Below are positions 18,581-27,382 of a stretch of DNA of 35,863 nucleotides, one piece after another. The notes under the pieces were generated by a model, which saw only the letters and a program-made list of their open reading frames with translations, ran no database searches and had not been told where the DNA came from. The DNA is from an uncultured Granulosicoccaceae bacterium. GTDB taxonomy: Bacteria > Pseudomonadota > Gammaproteobacteria > Granulosicoccales > Granulosicoccaceae. The stretch lies in contig CALHNS010000033.1 in assembly GCA_938035125.1 (NCBI GenBank), positions 1-35,863 of the forward strand. Reading direction: 5' to 3'. The translations under genes and the position numbers were made by a program. Within the stretch, counting starts at the first letter, position 1. Each line of letters starts with the position of its first letter.

Positions 18581-19353
18581 GATAAATGTTCAGCTGCACG
18601 ATTAGCAGCTTCCCGCATGTTTCTTGCGAATAACGTAACATCGATTTCAGTGGCAATAAAACTGGCGCCGATATCACGGCACTGAGTTTGCAGTTGTTCA
18701 TCTAACGTTAAGATGCCGCCTGCTTTGCCAGAGGCAATGATTTTCTTCATGGTATCGCGTACCGCGTCGTACACTTCATCTGCTCCGGCTTGATCAAGGT
18801 AACCCATATCGGCGGCAAGATCGGCCGGCCCGATGAATACACCGTCAATACCTTCAACAGCCAAAATTTCATCTAATGCAGCAATGCCTTTAAGGTTTTC
18901 CACTTGCACTAATAAACATATTTCATCGCGTGCTGTGGTGAGATAATCATCGATACCAGAAAATTGCGAAGCTCGTGCTAACGCAGAACCCACCCCGCGA
19001 ATTCCATGCGGCGGATAGGTTACCGCGTTCACAAGCTGTTGCGCTTGTTCAGCGCTTTCCACCATGGGTATCAAAAGAGTTTGAGCGCCTGCATCCAGCA
19101 GCTGTTTTATTATCCACACTTCGCCAATAGGCGGACGAACGATGGCATGGCTGCTGGAGGCTTCAATGACTTGCAGCTGAGCGGTAATTGAGCGTAAATC
19201 GTTCGGCGCGTGTTCTGCATCGACCAAAACCCAATCAAAACCTGCGTTGGCGCTGATTTCAGCAACATAGGGAGAGGCTAAACCTAACCAGCAACCTAAC
19301 TGCAATTTGCCTTTGTTAATGGCTGCTTTAAACGGATTGTGAGGTGCTGGCAT
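18568..19353 (-). CDS. HpcH/HpaI-family class II aldolase
   Basis: The 261-residue enzyme is a metal-dependent aldolase that cleaves 4-hydroxy-2-oxo acids to pyruvate plus an aldehyde. The active-site pattern of E. coli HpcH is present at matching spacing: His48 in VDAEHAP, Arg73 in IVRPP, and the metal ligands Glu152 in LVQVENLKG and Asp178 in GPADLAADMG. The frame stays open to 19521, but the upstream 56 residues (Arg/Tyr/Lys-rich) do not belong to the family. ATG at 19353 begins the conserved MPAPHNPFKAAINKG. It is the last gene of the operon, 80 bp after the aconitase gene and before a terminator. In this context it probably splits the 2-oxo acid made by the preceding aconitase and dehydrogenase. 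Confidence 0.92.
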   Translation of the reverse strand: MPAPHNPFKAAINKGKLQLGCWLGLASPYVAEISANAGFDWVLVDAEHAPNDLRSITAQLQVIEASSSHAIVRPPIGEVWIIKQLLDAGAQTLLIPMVESAEQAQQLVNAVTYPPHGIRGVGSALARASQFSGIDDYLTTARDEICLLVQVENLKGIAALDEILAVEGIDGVFIGPADLAADMGYLDQAGADEVYDAVRDTMKKIIASGKAGGILTLDEQLQTQCRDIGASFIATEIDVTLFARNMREAANRAAEHLSNAD

Positions 19354-19433
19354 TATAGCAATTCTCTTGATGTTTGAAAAAGGGAAACGCGGTCTTACGT
19401 CCACTTTTAACTTAATTAAATAGAGTGATTTAA

Positions 19434-22031
19434 TTACAACATGTTTTTTAATAAGGAGGGAAGTATTCCACCCATGCGCAAAGTAGCAACTTCTTGGTGT
19501 GTATGTACGTCGGCACAGCAAGCGATTGACTTACGCATGCCATCAGGTTTTACTATATCAACTGATAGTTTGAGCTGGGGTTTCAAGGCCATCTCAGGTA
19601 CATCAATTTCGAAACGATCCGCTGCGGTTATCTGCGCATCTTTTGGGGAATACGCATCGATAATTTGAATAGGCAAGATGCCCATGCCGATAAGATTCGT
19701 GCGATGAATTCGTTCAAAGCTTCTCGCTATAACGGCTCTTACACCCAGTAACGCAACACCTTTTGCAGCCCAATCTCGACTTGATCCCATCCCATAACGT
19801 TCGCCAGCTAAAATAACGCACGATTGAGATTGTTTTTCATAGTGCCAAGCGGCTTTGTAGATCGGTAATTCAGACCCGTTTTCAAGTTTTGTATAGGCAG
19901 GAGGAATGGATGCTCCCATACAGTTTATGGCTTGTGTATTTGTGAATAAACCCCGCAACATCACCTCCCAGTTTCCACGATAAGAGGCGTACACATTTAG
20001 ATTATTTTTCTTAGCCCCTCTTTGTAACAGCCATTGTCCAGCCTCACTGTTTGGGTTTATTGCACCAGCAGGTGATATATGATCTGTGGTCATATCATCA
20101 CCGAGTACCAGTAAAGGGCTGGCTGAATATCGACCTAATCGACAGGGTTCCTCAGCGGAGACAAACTTCGGTGGCCGCAGTTGTATAGAGTTTGCGTTCC
20201 AAGGAAAACAAGGTTTGTCAGAGGCTTCGATGGCATGCCATTCTGCCGAGTCGTTAGCACGAGTAAATGCACTAGGAACATCGGCATTACGGTAACACTC
20301 AGATAATGTTTGTTGTATCTGTGTTTCACTAGGCCACAAATCGCGTAAATAAACCGGGTTTCCATTCGGTTCATACCCGATAGGGTCTGCTGTTATATCA
20401 CCAGCTAACTGCCCTTTGAGCGCATAAGCGATGACTAATGGCGGCGATGCAAGAAAACATAAATCAAGTTTTGGGTGAACACGACCTGGAAAATTACGAT
20501 TGCCTGATATAACAGCGGATACGGCTTTGCCTTGCTCCAAGGCTTCTTCAATTAATTCAGGCAATGATCCTGAATTACCAATGCATGTTGTGCAGCCATA
20601 GCCAACAATATCAAAACCAATAGCGGCAAGATCATCAAGCAGCCCAGCCCGTTTTAAGTAAACCCCTGCCGATGTTGAGCCCGGAGCTAATGAGGTTTTC
20701 ACCCAAACTGGCGGCTTTAATCCTTTGGCTCTGGCATTGCGAGCAAAAAGACCTGCTGCGATGAGTAAGCTTGGAGCGCTGGTATTGGTACAGCTGGTGA
20801 TAGCTGCAACGCCAACGGCACCATCGGGTACTGTTTCAGTTGAATCCGGGTTAAGCTTGCGCTTTATGTTCTCTTCTAACGCTTGCATCACCTGTGATAT
20901 TGGGTGTGTGTCTTGGGGTCTGGTTGGGCCTGCTACACAGGCGTTTACTAGATCAAGCTGAATTTTGATACGGCGATCAAATTTAGGTGTTTGCTTGGGG
21001 TCAAACCATAACCCCTGTGCACGAAATATCGGTTCGATGCAATCAGTAAGTGATGCATCTCTTGCTGTGCGCGATAGATACGATACTGATTCATTATCCA
21101 CTGGAAAAAAACCAGTTGATGCGCCGTATTCTGGCGCCATATTTGCAATGACGGAGCGCTCATCCGCACTCAATGTAGATAAACCTGGCCCGAAGAATTC
21201 GACAAAGCATCCGGTTACATCAAGTTTACGCAGTTGATTGGTTATCTCAAGCGCAAGATCGGTGGCTAATGTACCTGGATTAAGCGCACCGGTTAGTTCA
21301 ACCCCAACAATACTTGGAAACGCAATGGACACAGCTTGCCCAAGCATGACGCTTTCTGCTTCCAACCCTCCAACGCCCCAACCCAAAACACCAATACCGT
21401 TGATCATAGGGGTATGGCTATCGGTACCCAGCATCATATCGGGATGGGTAAAACCATCGGGTTGGAACACCACGATAGACGCTAATTGTTCAAGATTTAT
21501 GGTGTGCATAATGCCAGAACCCGGTGGGTATACCGTTAAGTTATCCATCGATAACGCAGCCCATTTCATAAACGCGTATCGCTCAGTGTTTCGATCGAGC
21601 TCCATGCGTTGATTAATCACTATGGCATTGTTTGTTGCGTATTTATCCACCGCTACTGAATGATCGATACAAACATCCACCGGTATTTTTGGGGCCAAAC
21701 TATGCGGATCTCTCTTCGCGTCTGCAACAACGTCTCGCATAGCCGCTAAATCTGCCAGTGCGGGTGTACACGTGGTGTCATGCATCAATATACGGTTTGG
21801 TGTAAATAAGAATTCGAAACTTGATGGTTTGTGTTCCAGCCAAGCATCTACGGCCACTAACACATCGGTTGTGTCAGAGCTGGTGCGAACATGATTCTCA
21901 ATCAGTAGCCTTAATACATGAGGCAGCTTTGGCAAACGTTCGCCAAGAAGTAAGGGGAGGTCAATAAATGTTTTTTGACCGGCAGCCGTGTTTAAAGACA
22001 CTTCGGCGGGGTGAAAATTTGTCTTGGCCAT
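19434..22031 (-). CDS. Divergent aconitase-family hydratase
   Basis: The 865-residue protein has the full AcnA-type domain order and the three 4Fe-4S ligands: Cys414 in TSCTNTSAPS, Cys480 and Cys483 in GYGCTTCIGNSG. It keeps GTDSHTPMINGIGVLGWGVGG (201-221), TTDHISPAGAI and the catalytic-serine loop ERYGMGSSRDWAAKG. It therefore probably interconverts a tertiary and a secondary hydroxy tricarboxylate through the enoic acid. It differs from housekeeping AcnA at a normally strict block: RGTFANIR is RGLFTNTQ (693-700), so an Arg is Gln700. It is also shorter than AcnA (~890) and similar in size to AcnD. Lying in a TctABC/dehydrogenase/aldolase operon with no citrate-cycle or prp genes, it is probably specific for another substrate. 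The ribosome site is weak. Confidence 0.9.
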   Translation of the reverse strand: MAKTNFHPAEVSLNTAAGQKTFIDLPLLLGERLPKLPHVLRLLIENHVRTSSDTTDVLVAVDAWLEHKPSSFEFLFTPNRILMHDTTCTPALADLAAMRDVVADAKRDPHSLAPKIPVDVCIDHSVAVDKYATNNAIVINQRMELDRNTERYAFMKWAALSMDNLTVYPPGSGIMHTINLEQLASIVVFQPDGFTHPDMMLGTDSHTPMINGIGVLGWGVGGLEAESVMLGQAVSIAFPSIVGVELTGALNPGTLATDLALEITNQLRKLDVTGCFVEFFGPGLSTLSADERSVIANMAPEYGASTGFFPVDNESVSYLSRTARDASLTDCIEPIFRAQGLWFDPKQTPKFDRRIKIQLDLVNACVAGPTRPQDTHPISQVMQALEENIKRKLNPDSTETVPDGAVGVAAITSCTNTSAPSLLIAAGLFARNARAKGLKPPVWVKTSLAPGSTSAGVYLKRAGLLDDLAAIGFDIVGYGCTTCIGNSGSLPELIEEALEQGKAVSAVISGNRNFPGRVHPKLDLCFLASPPLVIAYALKGQLAGDITADPIGYEPNGNPVYLRDLWPSETQIQQTLSECYRNADVPSAFTRANDSAEWHAIEASDKPCFPWNANSIQLRPPKFVSAEEPCRLGRYSASPLLVLGDDMTTDHISPAGAINPNSEAGQWLLQRGAKKNNLNVYASYRGNWEVMLRGLFTNTQAINCMGASIPPAYTKLENGSELPIYKAAWHYEKQSQSCVILAGERYGMGSSRDWAAKGVALLGVRAVIARSFERIHRTNLIGMGILPIQIIDAYSPKDAQITAADRFEIDVPEMALKPQLKLSVDIVKPDGMRKSIACCADVHTHQEVATLRMGGILPSLLKNML

Positions 22032-22055
22032 TTTAAGCTGGCTGTTTAATAAAAA

Positions 22056-22127
22056 TTACCAGCGGTGCAACGTGACAGTAACTGTAGGTGCATTTGTACT
22101 GCTTGCGTGTTCGGCTGGCTTATTCAT
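22056..22127 (-). other. Possible 23-codon linking ORF between kinase and aconitase genes
   Basis: An ATG overlapping the stop of the kinase gene by 4 nt (ATGA) opens a 23-codon frame (MNKPAEHASSTNAPTVTVTL, then HRW and a stop at 22056-22058) ending 24 nt before the aconitase ATG. It resembles no known peptide. It could couple translation across the 92-bp gap, since the aconitase gene has a weak ribosome site, or it could be chance. Confidence 0.25.
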
Positions 22128-23410
22128 GTTAATCCACTCATTTGAGCAATCGCTTTAGAGAAAAAATTATCTGCTCCAAAATTGCCTGATTTAAGTGCCA
22201 AGGTTACTTTTTGTTTGCCATTAATACGAAGCATCGGTATGCCAGGGTCGATTTCAGGACCGATTAACATGGCTTCAACCTGGGTTAGTGAGGTAACCGC
22301 TTGCGCAACCGCGCCAGAAGTTTCTCCGCCAGCCACAACCATGTTGGTGTAACCGGCTTCAATTAATCGGCACGCGGTTTTACTGAATAAGCCATCTAAA
22401 GCCGCTGAAACTTCCTCCTGCCCGTACTGAGCTTGCAAAGCGTTTATGTCTTCTTGGCTAGAAAATGAATACACCAAAGGAGCTGAATTAGGATGATCGT
22501 TAAAAAATTCGAACAAGGTTTCATCGTTCACCTTGCCTTGCATGACTTTATTCACATCGATTACATAATTCGGCTTATTTTCAGCGTAAACACGCACTTG
22601 CTCGCGCGTTGCCCCCGAACACGAACCCACTAGAATGGCCGAAGGGCCTTCCGTGATGGACCAAGGTTCTCGCTGCACTGTTGATTGGGTACGATTAACA
22701 AAGTTACCAGGCAGCCCCATCGCAACGCCTGAGCCACCAGTTAATAATTTTGTACTGGCAAGAGCTTTAGCGATAGTTAATAGATTCTCTTCACTTACAG
22801 CGTCTACCACACAAAAGACATGGCCCTGTTCTTTGTTGAGTTGTATTGCCTCGGTTAATTCAGCAGGCCCCTCGCTCACGGTTGGCAAACCAACATGGCC
22901 AACCGAACCTTCACACTGCAATGAGAGCCAACGGCGTATATCAGAATCGATCATGGGGGTTACTGGATGCAGTTGCATACCGCTTTCATTTAATGGCTTA
23001 TCCCAAACAAATAAATTCCCTTGGTATACCGTGCGGCCTGCTGCAGGAAATGCTGGGCACACCACAACACCATTGACATCGAGTGCTTTTGCCAAAGCTT
23101 CAGCTACCGGGCCAATATTTCCCTGTGGAGTAGAATCAAACGTTGAACAATACTTAAAAATGATTTGCTCACAACCCTGAGCGAGAAGCCATGTAAGTGC
23201 TGCCAGTGATTCTTTAACGGCTTCATCCACTGGCGCGGATCGGCTTTTTAATGATACGACGCCTGCTTCTATATCGGACGATACATCTTTTGTTGGAATA
23301 CCTGAAAATTGCGCTGTGGTTAAACCACCCTCAGGGGATACGCCTTTTGCTAGGGTATTTGCGATATCACTTGCGCCGGTAAAATCATCGGCTATGACTC
23401 CAATAAGCAT
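22124..23410 (-). CDS. OtnK-like four-carbon acid sugar kinase (DUF1537 family)
   Basis: The 428-residue kinase matches 3-oxo-tetronate kinases (OtnK) closely: IADDFTGASDIANTL at the N terminus, FKYCSTFDSTPQGNIGPV, VVCPAFPAAGRTVYQG, DKPLNESGMQLHPVTPM, then the nucleotide-binding half with LVGSCSGATREQV and VVAGGETSGAVAQAV. OtnK phosphorylates 3-oxo-tetronates in D-erythronate/L-threonate degradation. The partner genes of that route (OtnC decarboxylase, OtnI isomerase, NAD-dependent C2 dehydrogenase) are absent here, and a GG loop (TGGSGVAMGLPG) adds nothing to specificity. Its role in the operon, after a racemase-fold protein and before aconitase, is unclear: it may phosphorylate a C4 branch product or act on a different 3-oxo acid. 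It lies 14 bp downstream of the racemase gene. Confidence 0.9.
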   Translation of the reverse strand: MLIGVIADDFTGASDIANTLAKGVSPEGGLTTAQFSGIPTKDVSSDIEAGVVSLKSRSAPVDEAVKESLAALTWLLAQGCEQIIFKYCSTFDSTPQGNIGPVAEALAKALDVNGVVVCPAFPAAGRTVYQGNLFVWDKPLNESGMQLHPVTPMIDSDIRRWLSLQCEGSVGHVGLPTVSEGPAELTEAIQLNKEQGHVFCVVDAVSEENLLTIAKALASTKLLTGGSGVAMGLPGNFVNRTQSTVQREPWSITEGPSAILVGSCSGATREQVRVYAENKPNYVIDVNKVMQGKVNDETLFEFFNDHPNSAPLVYSFSSQEDINALQAQYGQEEVSAALDGLFSKTACRLIEAGYTNMVVAGGETSGAVAQAVTSLTQVEAMLIGPEIDPGIPMLRINGKQKVTLALKSGNFGADNFFSKAIAQMSGLT

Positions 23411-23424
23411 AGGTTAATCAACTT

Positions 23425-24105
23425 TCATGAAAGGTTTGAGGGTATTTCTAGAATCTTTGAGCGCATTTTTTTCACCGCAGCTTCAGGGCTGTTGAGAATG
23501 GGTTGGTCGGTAAGGGCTCTGCACGCAGAACTTGCCCGAGCCATTGAAAAATGCGCTAGCAATATGGCATCGGCTTGCTTTACTTCTGAAACTTTCTGAG
23601 CGATCAACTCGTTATGCATCGCTTCATCGCCTTGGTGCAAAGCCTCTAAAGCGCCTTGAGCAAATAACACCTCTAATGTTGCCTTCGATTCTTTTTCGGC
23701 CGCATTGATTTTAAATTCTGATTGCATACCTGCAACAGCGGGTTCAAAGGTATAAATTAACACCAAATTCTCACCCAATGCCAACGCATTGTCGAACATC
23801 GCCTCATTGGGTTTTAACACCGGTATGGATTGGCTATCGGCAACCTTCTCTATCGCCTCGCCAAAAGCCGAGCAGGTGTACAGTATTCCGTCAGAGCCAA
23901 TGGTGTTCGCATAGTGCGCTAACGCGCTAATGCGATTAAACATGGGTGCTTCTAGTTTTTCATGCTTGCGTCTATCAACAGATAACGCATCATCTAACAA
24001 TGATACGGCTTCAGCTTCAGGCCAGTGATCTTGGAAAGCGCCCATAACAGGATCTATGGCAACACGCGTTGCATGAATAAGTGCAACTCTTGGCACCTCA
24101 TGCAT
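23425..24105 (-). CDS. Asp/Glu-racemase-fold enzyme (AMDase/hydantoin racemase type)
   Basis: The 226-residue protein has the two-domain racemase fold: VALIHATRVAID at the N terminus, the first catalytic-Cys segment GILYTCSAFGEAIE (Cys78), and the second-half segment ADAILLAHFSMARAS. The second cysteine expected in true racemases is missing there (Ser187 with Cys195 some residues later). One-cysteine members include arylmalonate decarboxylases and related isomerases, so a decarboxylase or isomerase activity is more likely than amino-acid racemisation. GGAGATG nine bases before ATG 24105 supports the start. It lies 75 bp downstream of the dehydrogenase gene and 14 bp upstream of the kinase gene. 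Related genes often accompany TctC-type transporters. Confidence 0.8.
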   Translation of the reverse strand: MHEVPRVALIHATRVAIDPVMGAFQDHWPEAEAVSLLDDALSVDRRKHEKLEAPMFNRISALAHYANTIGSDGILYTCSAFGEAIEKVADSQSIPVLKPNEAMFDNALALGENLVLIYTFEPAVAGMQSEFKINAAEKESKATLEVLFAQGALEALHQGDEAMHNELIAQKVSEVKQADAILLAHFSMARASSACRALTDQPILNSPEAAVKKMRSKILEIPSNLS

Positions 24106-24180
24106 AGACGTTCATCTCCAAACAGGCATTATCGAGGATTTCAATTCTGGCAAGCCTATTTGAATAGTCAAAGTGAGCCA

Positions 24181-25251
24181 TTACTGGGCGATGGAGCTTG
24201 CCACCATTTTACCAAAATCATCCGTATTAACCTGCCCACCCAGATCACGTGTTCGCTTAGCAGGATCAGCAAGAACGGTATCAACGGCATTTGCAATGGC
24301 GCTTCCAGCATCCAGTAATTTATTGTTTTCTCGCTGCTCGCCCAGCCAAGACAACATCATGGCAGCAGATAATATCAGTGACGTTGGGTTAGCGATATTT
24401 TTAGTGGCAATATCGGGTGCTGAGCCGTGTTGCGCTTGGGCGCAGCATAAGCCGGTTTCAGCGTTTGCATTGATTGAACCGGCTAAGCCGATTGAACCCG
24501 ATAATTCAGAAGCTAAATCGGAGAGAATATCGCCGTAAAAGTTAGTTGCAACCACCACATCATAAATTTCTGGTTGACGTACTAATAACGCAGCGAACGC
24601 ATCCACAATCAATTCTTCGGTTTCAACTTCAGGATACTCTTTAGCTACGTTTCGAAAACACTCTAAAAATAAGCCATCCGTCATTAAAAATGAGTTGGCT
24701 TTATGAATAGCGGCCACTTTTTTTCTTCTTTGCATGGCTAGCTTGAATGCTTCTCGACAAATTCGATCGCAGGCGTGGCGAGTTATTTTACGAACTGATA
24801 AGGCCATATTCGGGTCCGGCATCATCTCCCCAACCCCTTGATGCATATTTCGATCGGGATAAAAGCCTTCAGTTGCCTCGCGCATGATGACTAAATCCAT
24901 ACCTGGGGCTTTATTGACAATAAAATCTCTGCTTCTTGCAGGGCGCACGTTAGCGTAAAGATCCAATCCCAATCGAAAACCTGCCGATACATTTCGCCCA
25001 CCTTCGTTTAAGGGTGGATAATCCATATGCGATTGTGTTCCTAGCAATACGCCATCAAATTCAGTGCGGGCTCTGTCCAGCACTTCCTCACGTAACGTAA
25101 TTCCGTATTTCTCTAGGCTTACAAAACCTGCTTCCTCTTCATGAAAAGAGAGCTTGAGGTCGAAGCGTTTGTCTGCAGCTGCCATGACATCCATCGTCGC
25201 AGAAACTATTTCTGGGCCGATACCGTCACAGGGAACTGTCATAATTCGCAT
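24181..25251 (-). CDS. Isocitrate/isopropylmalate-type beta-decarboxylating dehydrogenase
   Basis: The 356-residue enzyme belongs to the family of isocitrate, isopropylmalate, homoisocitrate and tartrate dehydrogenases, which oxidise a (2R)-malate unit and release the beta-carboxylate as CO2. Visible blocks are PCDGIGPEIV, LGLDLYANVRPA with the substrate arginines, LVIMREATEGFY, the catalytic Lys in AAIHKANSF, the metal-binding NFYGDILSDLASEL, and the NAD loop HGSAPDIATKNIANP. The REATEG block has Ala where isocitrate dehydrogenases usually have Asn (RENTEG), which hints at another substrate. In this operon it probably follows the aconitase and makes a 2-oxo acid for the HpaI-type aldolase. 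GGAG ten bases upstream supports the ATG at 25251. Confidence 0.92.
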   Translation of the reverse strand: MRIMTVPCDGIGPEIVSATMDVMAAADKRFDLKLSFHEEEAGFVSLEKYGITLREEVLDRARTEFDGVLLGTQSHMDYPPLNEGGRNVSAGFRLGLDLYANVRPARSRDFIVNKAPGMDLVIMREATEGFYPDRNMHQGVGEMMPDPNMALSVRKITRHACDRICREAFKLAMQRRKKVAAIHKANSFLMTDGLFLECFRNVAKEYPEVETEELIVDAFAALLVRQPEIYDVVVATNFYGDILSDLASELSGSIGLAGSINANAETGLCCAQAQHGSAPDIATKNIANPTSLILSAAMMLSWLGEQRENNKLLDAGSAIANAVDTVLADPAKRTRDLGGQVNTDDFGKMVASSIAQ

Positions 25252-25329
25252 CTTTTTTTAACTCCAGTTTTATTGCACTTGTTGGATCTTGATTTTTAAT
25301 TGCATCACTTCAATGAAATGATTAATGCG

Positions 25330-26856
25330 CTATGAATTTTTACTGCCAGCTTTCATTCGCGCATTCACTCGGCGGCCAAACATCATTGGAAGAACGAAAC
25401 CGGTGATTGCAATAACCCAGAGAATAATGGCCAAAGGACTGCCCACAAGCGTTGACCAATCACCATCTGAAATAGTCATCGCGCGACGTAAATTTACCTC
25501 CATTTGATTTCCCAGCAATATGCCCAAAATAACGGGCACCAGAGGTACTTCTATCTTACGTAATAACCAACCAGCAACGCCAAAACCTACCATTAACATG
25601 ACATCAAACGTTGAGCCTGTGATGCTATAGATGCCGACGAATGAAATCATGGCCACCACTGGCATCAGGATGCGCGTAGGCACCATTAACACGCGAGTGA
25701 ACAAGCCTACTAATGGGATATTCATGGCCAGTAGAATAAAGTTGGCGATGAATAGAGCCGCAATAAGCCCCCAAACCACATCTGGATTTTTGGAGAACAA
25801 CAAAGGCCCTGGGGTTATGTTGAGTTGAAGTAATACCGCCAACAAAACAGCTGTGGTGCCTGAACCAGGAACACCGAGCGCAAGCATCGGCACTAAAGCT
25901 CCACCTGATGCTGCATTGTTACCCGCTTCTGGTGCAGCCACGCCTCTTGGGTCACCCTTACCAAACGTCTCACCGTCGCGATCAACGGTTTGTTTTTCTA
26001 ATGAATAGGCTAAAAACGAACCTAATGATGCGCCTGCGCCGGGTAGAACGCCTGCAAAAAATCCCAGCCCAGTGCCTCTTGCCATGGTAGGAATGCACTG
26101 CTTTATCATTTTAAAATTGGGAAGAATCCGGCCAATTTTTGGCGCTTTGATCTCATTGTGTTTACCGGATTGATGTCGTTCGAGGAAGATAAAAACTTCA
26201 CTCAGTGCAAATAGCCCCACAATCGCAATGAGAAAATCAATACCGTCATAAAGGTGGATGTGATCAAAAGTGAAGCGCTGCGAACCGGTTTGCGAATCAC
26301 TTCCAATCATAGCGATGCCGAGGCCTAAGGCAGCAGCAAATGCCGATTTTGCTTGATTGGTTGAGGATATTCCGCCCAGCGTTGCAAACGCTACCGTAAA
26401 CAACACAAAATATTCAGCTGGCCCAAACAATAACGCGATTTTTACCAATTGCGGTGCGAGTAGTACCAACCCACAAGTAGCAACAAAGGCACCCACAAAA
26501 GATGCAACGCCAGACAATGTTAAGGCTTCTCCGGCTCTGCCTTGTTGTGCCATGGGATACCCATCCAGACACGTCATCATTGCAGGTTCATCACCTGGGA
26601 TGTTCAATAAGATGGAACTGATACGGCCGCCGTACATGGCTCCGTAGTAAACACTGGTAAGTAAAATTAACGAAGGCGTTGGCCCTAAACCTAGAGAGAA
26701 CGCAATCGGAATAAGAATGGCAACACCATTGGCAGGGCCAAGGCCTGGCAATGCGCCCATTAGAGTGCCTAGAAAGCATCCAAGAAAAGCTAGTAACAGG
26801 TTTTCTGGTGTGAGAGCAACCGCAAAGCCGTTGCCGAGTAACGCTAAAGTTTCCAT
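25330..26856 (-). CDS. tctA: Tripartite tricarboxylate transporter, large membrane subunit
   Basis: The 508-residue, ~12-helix membrane protein is the TctA permease of a TTT-type secondary transporter. The family signatures are the N-terminal GALPGLGPANGVAIL and the repeated GVLPGAGASLGSFLAY, together with GDPRGVAAPEAGNNA and GVPGSGTTAVLL. The open frame begins at 26907, but AGGAG nine bases before ATG 26856 (METLALLG) identifies the real start and avoids overlap with tctB. With TctB and the periplasmic TctC it imports di- or tricarboxylates at the expense of an ion gradient. tctB lies 13 bp upstream and the dehydrogenase gene 78 bp downstream. Confidence 0.95.
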   Translation of the reverse strand: METLALLGNGFAVALTPENLLLAFLGCFLGTLMGALPGLGPANGVAILIPIAFSLGLGPTPSLILLTSVYYGAMYGGRISSILLNIPGDEPAMMTCLDGYPMAQQGRAGEALTLSGVASFVGAFVATCGLVLLAPQLVKIALLFGPAEYFVLFTVAFATLGGISSTNQAKSAFAAALGLGIAMIGSDSQTGSQRFTFDHIHLYDGIDFLIAIVGLFALSEVFIFLERHQSGKHNEIKAPKIGRILPNFKMIKQCIPTMARGTGLGFFAGVLPGAGASLGSFLAYSLEKQTVDRDGETFGKGDPRGVAAPEAGNNAASGGALVPMLALGVPGSGTTAVLLAVLLQLNITPGPLLFSKNPDVVWGLIAALFIANFILLAMNIPLVGLFTRVLMVPTRILMPVVAMISFVGIYSITGSTFDVMLMVGFGVAGWLLRKIEVPLVPVILGILLGNQMEVNLRRAMTISDGDWSTLVGSPLAIILWVIAITGFVLPMMFGRRVNARMKAGSKNS

Positions 26857-26869
26857 GGTATCGGTGCTC

Positions 26870-27301
26870 CTAAAAACCAAATGGCCCTTTGGCAAGCGAC
26901 AAGCCAAGGATCAGATGAAAGACAACATAAATACCGACTGAGGTAAGCACGCCAGTTACGAGAGACCAAAAAGGGTGTGTGCCTAAGCGCCAGGTTAAAT
27001 AGGCGGTGGCAAATACGGTGGCGATTAAAAAACCAACCTTAGGAAGTGACCAACCGTATAACAGCATGACTACTGTTGCGGCCAGTATCTCGGTCAGCTT
27101 GTATATACCAGGCCATGCTGGCTCGGTATCAGGTCGAATGATGAAATAGATGGAGCAAAGGCCAAGCACCGTACCAACAATATATGGGAAGGCTCTGGGG
27201 CCTACCACATCGACCATAAAGCTGTCTTTTATGATGGTTGCAGCCCAAATGTAAAAGATAGCGAGTAATAACCCAAACCCGCCAAACACGCGATCACTCA
27301 T
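26870..27301 (-). CDS. tctB: Tripartite tricarboxylate transporter, small membrane subunit
   Basis: The 143-residue protein has four hydrophobic helices and the usual TctB outline, including DVVGPRAFPYIVGTVLGLCS after the first helix. It is the small membrane partner of TctA. The frame can be extended to TTG at 27319, but ATG 27301 has a purine-rich ribosome site (GGGGGA) at proper spacing, so I use that start. It is separated from tctC by about 80 bp that contain a strong stem-loop, and from tctA by 13 bp. Confidence 0.93.
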   Translation of the reverse strand: MSDRVFGGFGLLLAIFYIWAATIIKDSFMVDVVGPRAFPYIVGTVLGLCSIYFIIRPDTEPAWPGIYKLTEILAATVVMLLYGWSLPKVGFLIATVFATAYLTWRLGTHPFWSLVTGVLTSVGIYVVFHLILGLSLAKGPFGF

Positions 27302-27323
27302 GAAAATCCCCCAATGCAATTAA

Positions 27324-27354
27324 CGGATGAATCTGCACTATGCAGATTCATCCG
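27324..27354 (-). repeat. Perfect 14-bp stem-loop between tctC and tctB
   Basis: CGGATGAATCTGCA (27324-27337) and its exact reverse complement (27341-27354) flank a 3-nt loop, 28 bp after the tctC stop. There is no T-run after it on the minus strand. This arrangement is typical of hairpins that shield the 3' end of a binding-protein mRNA or partly stop transcription, giving more binding protein than permease. Confidence 0.75.
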
Positions 27355-27382
27355 CCTATCTTTAGATAACTACCTAAAATGC

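Noticed and set aside
19354-19521. N-terminal extension of the HpaI-like frame
   Set aside because: The 56 added residues are unlike the family and overlap the aconitase gene; ATG 19353 gives the normal length.
22635-23180. 181-codon plus-strand open frame opposite the kinase gene
   Set aside because: It lies entirely inside the well-supported OtnK-like gene, is rich in Ser/Pro/Cys and matches no family pattern; it is a shadow frame.
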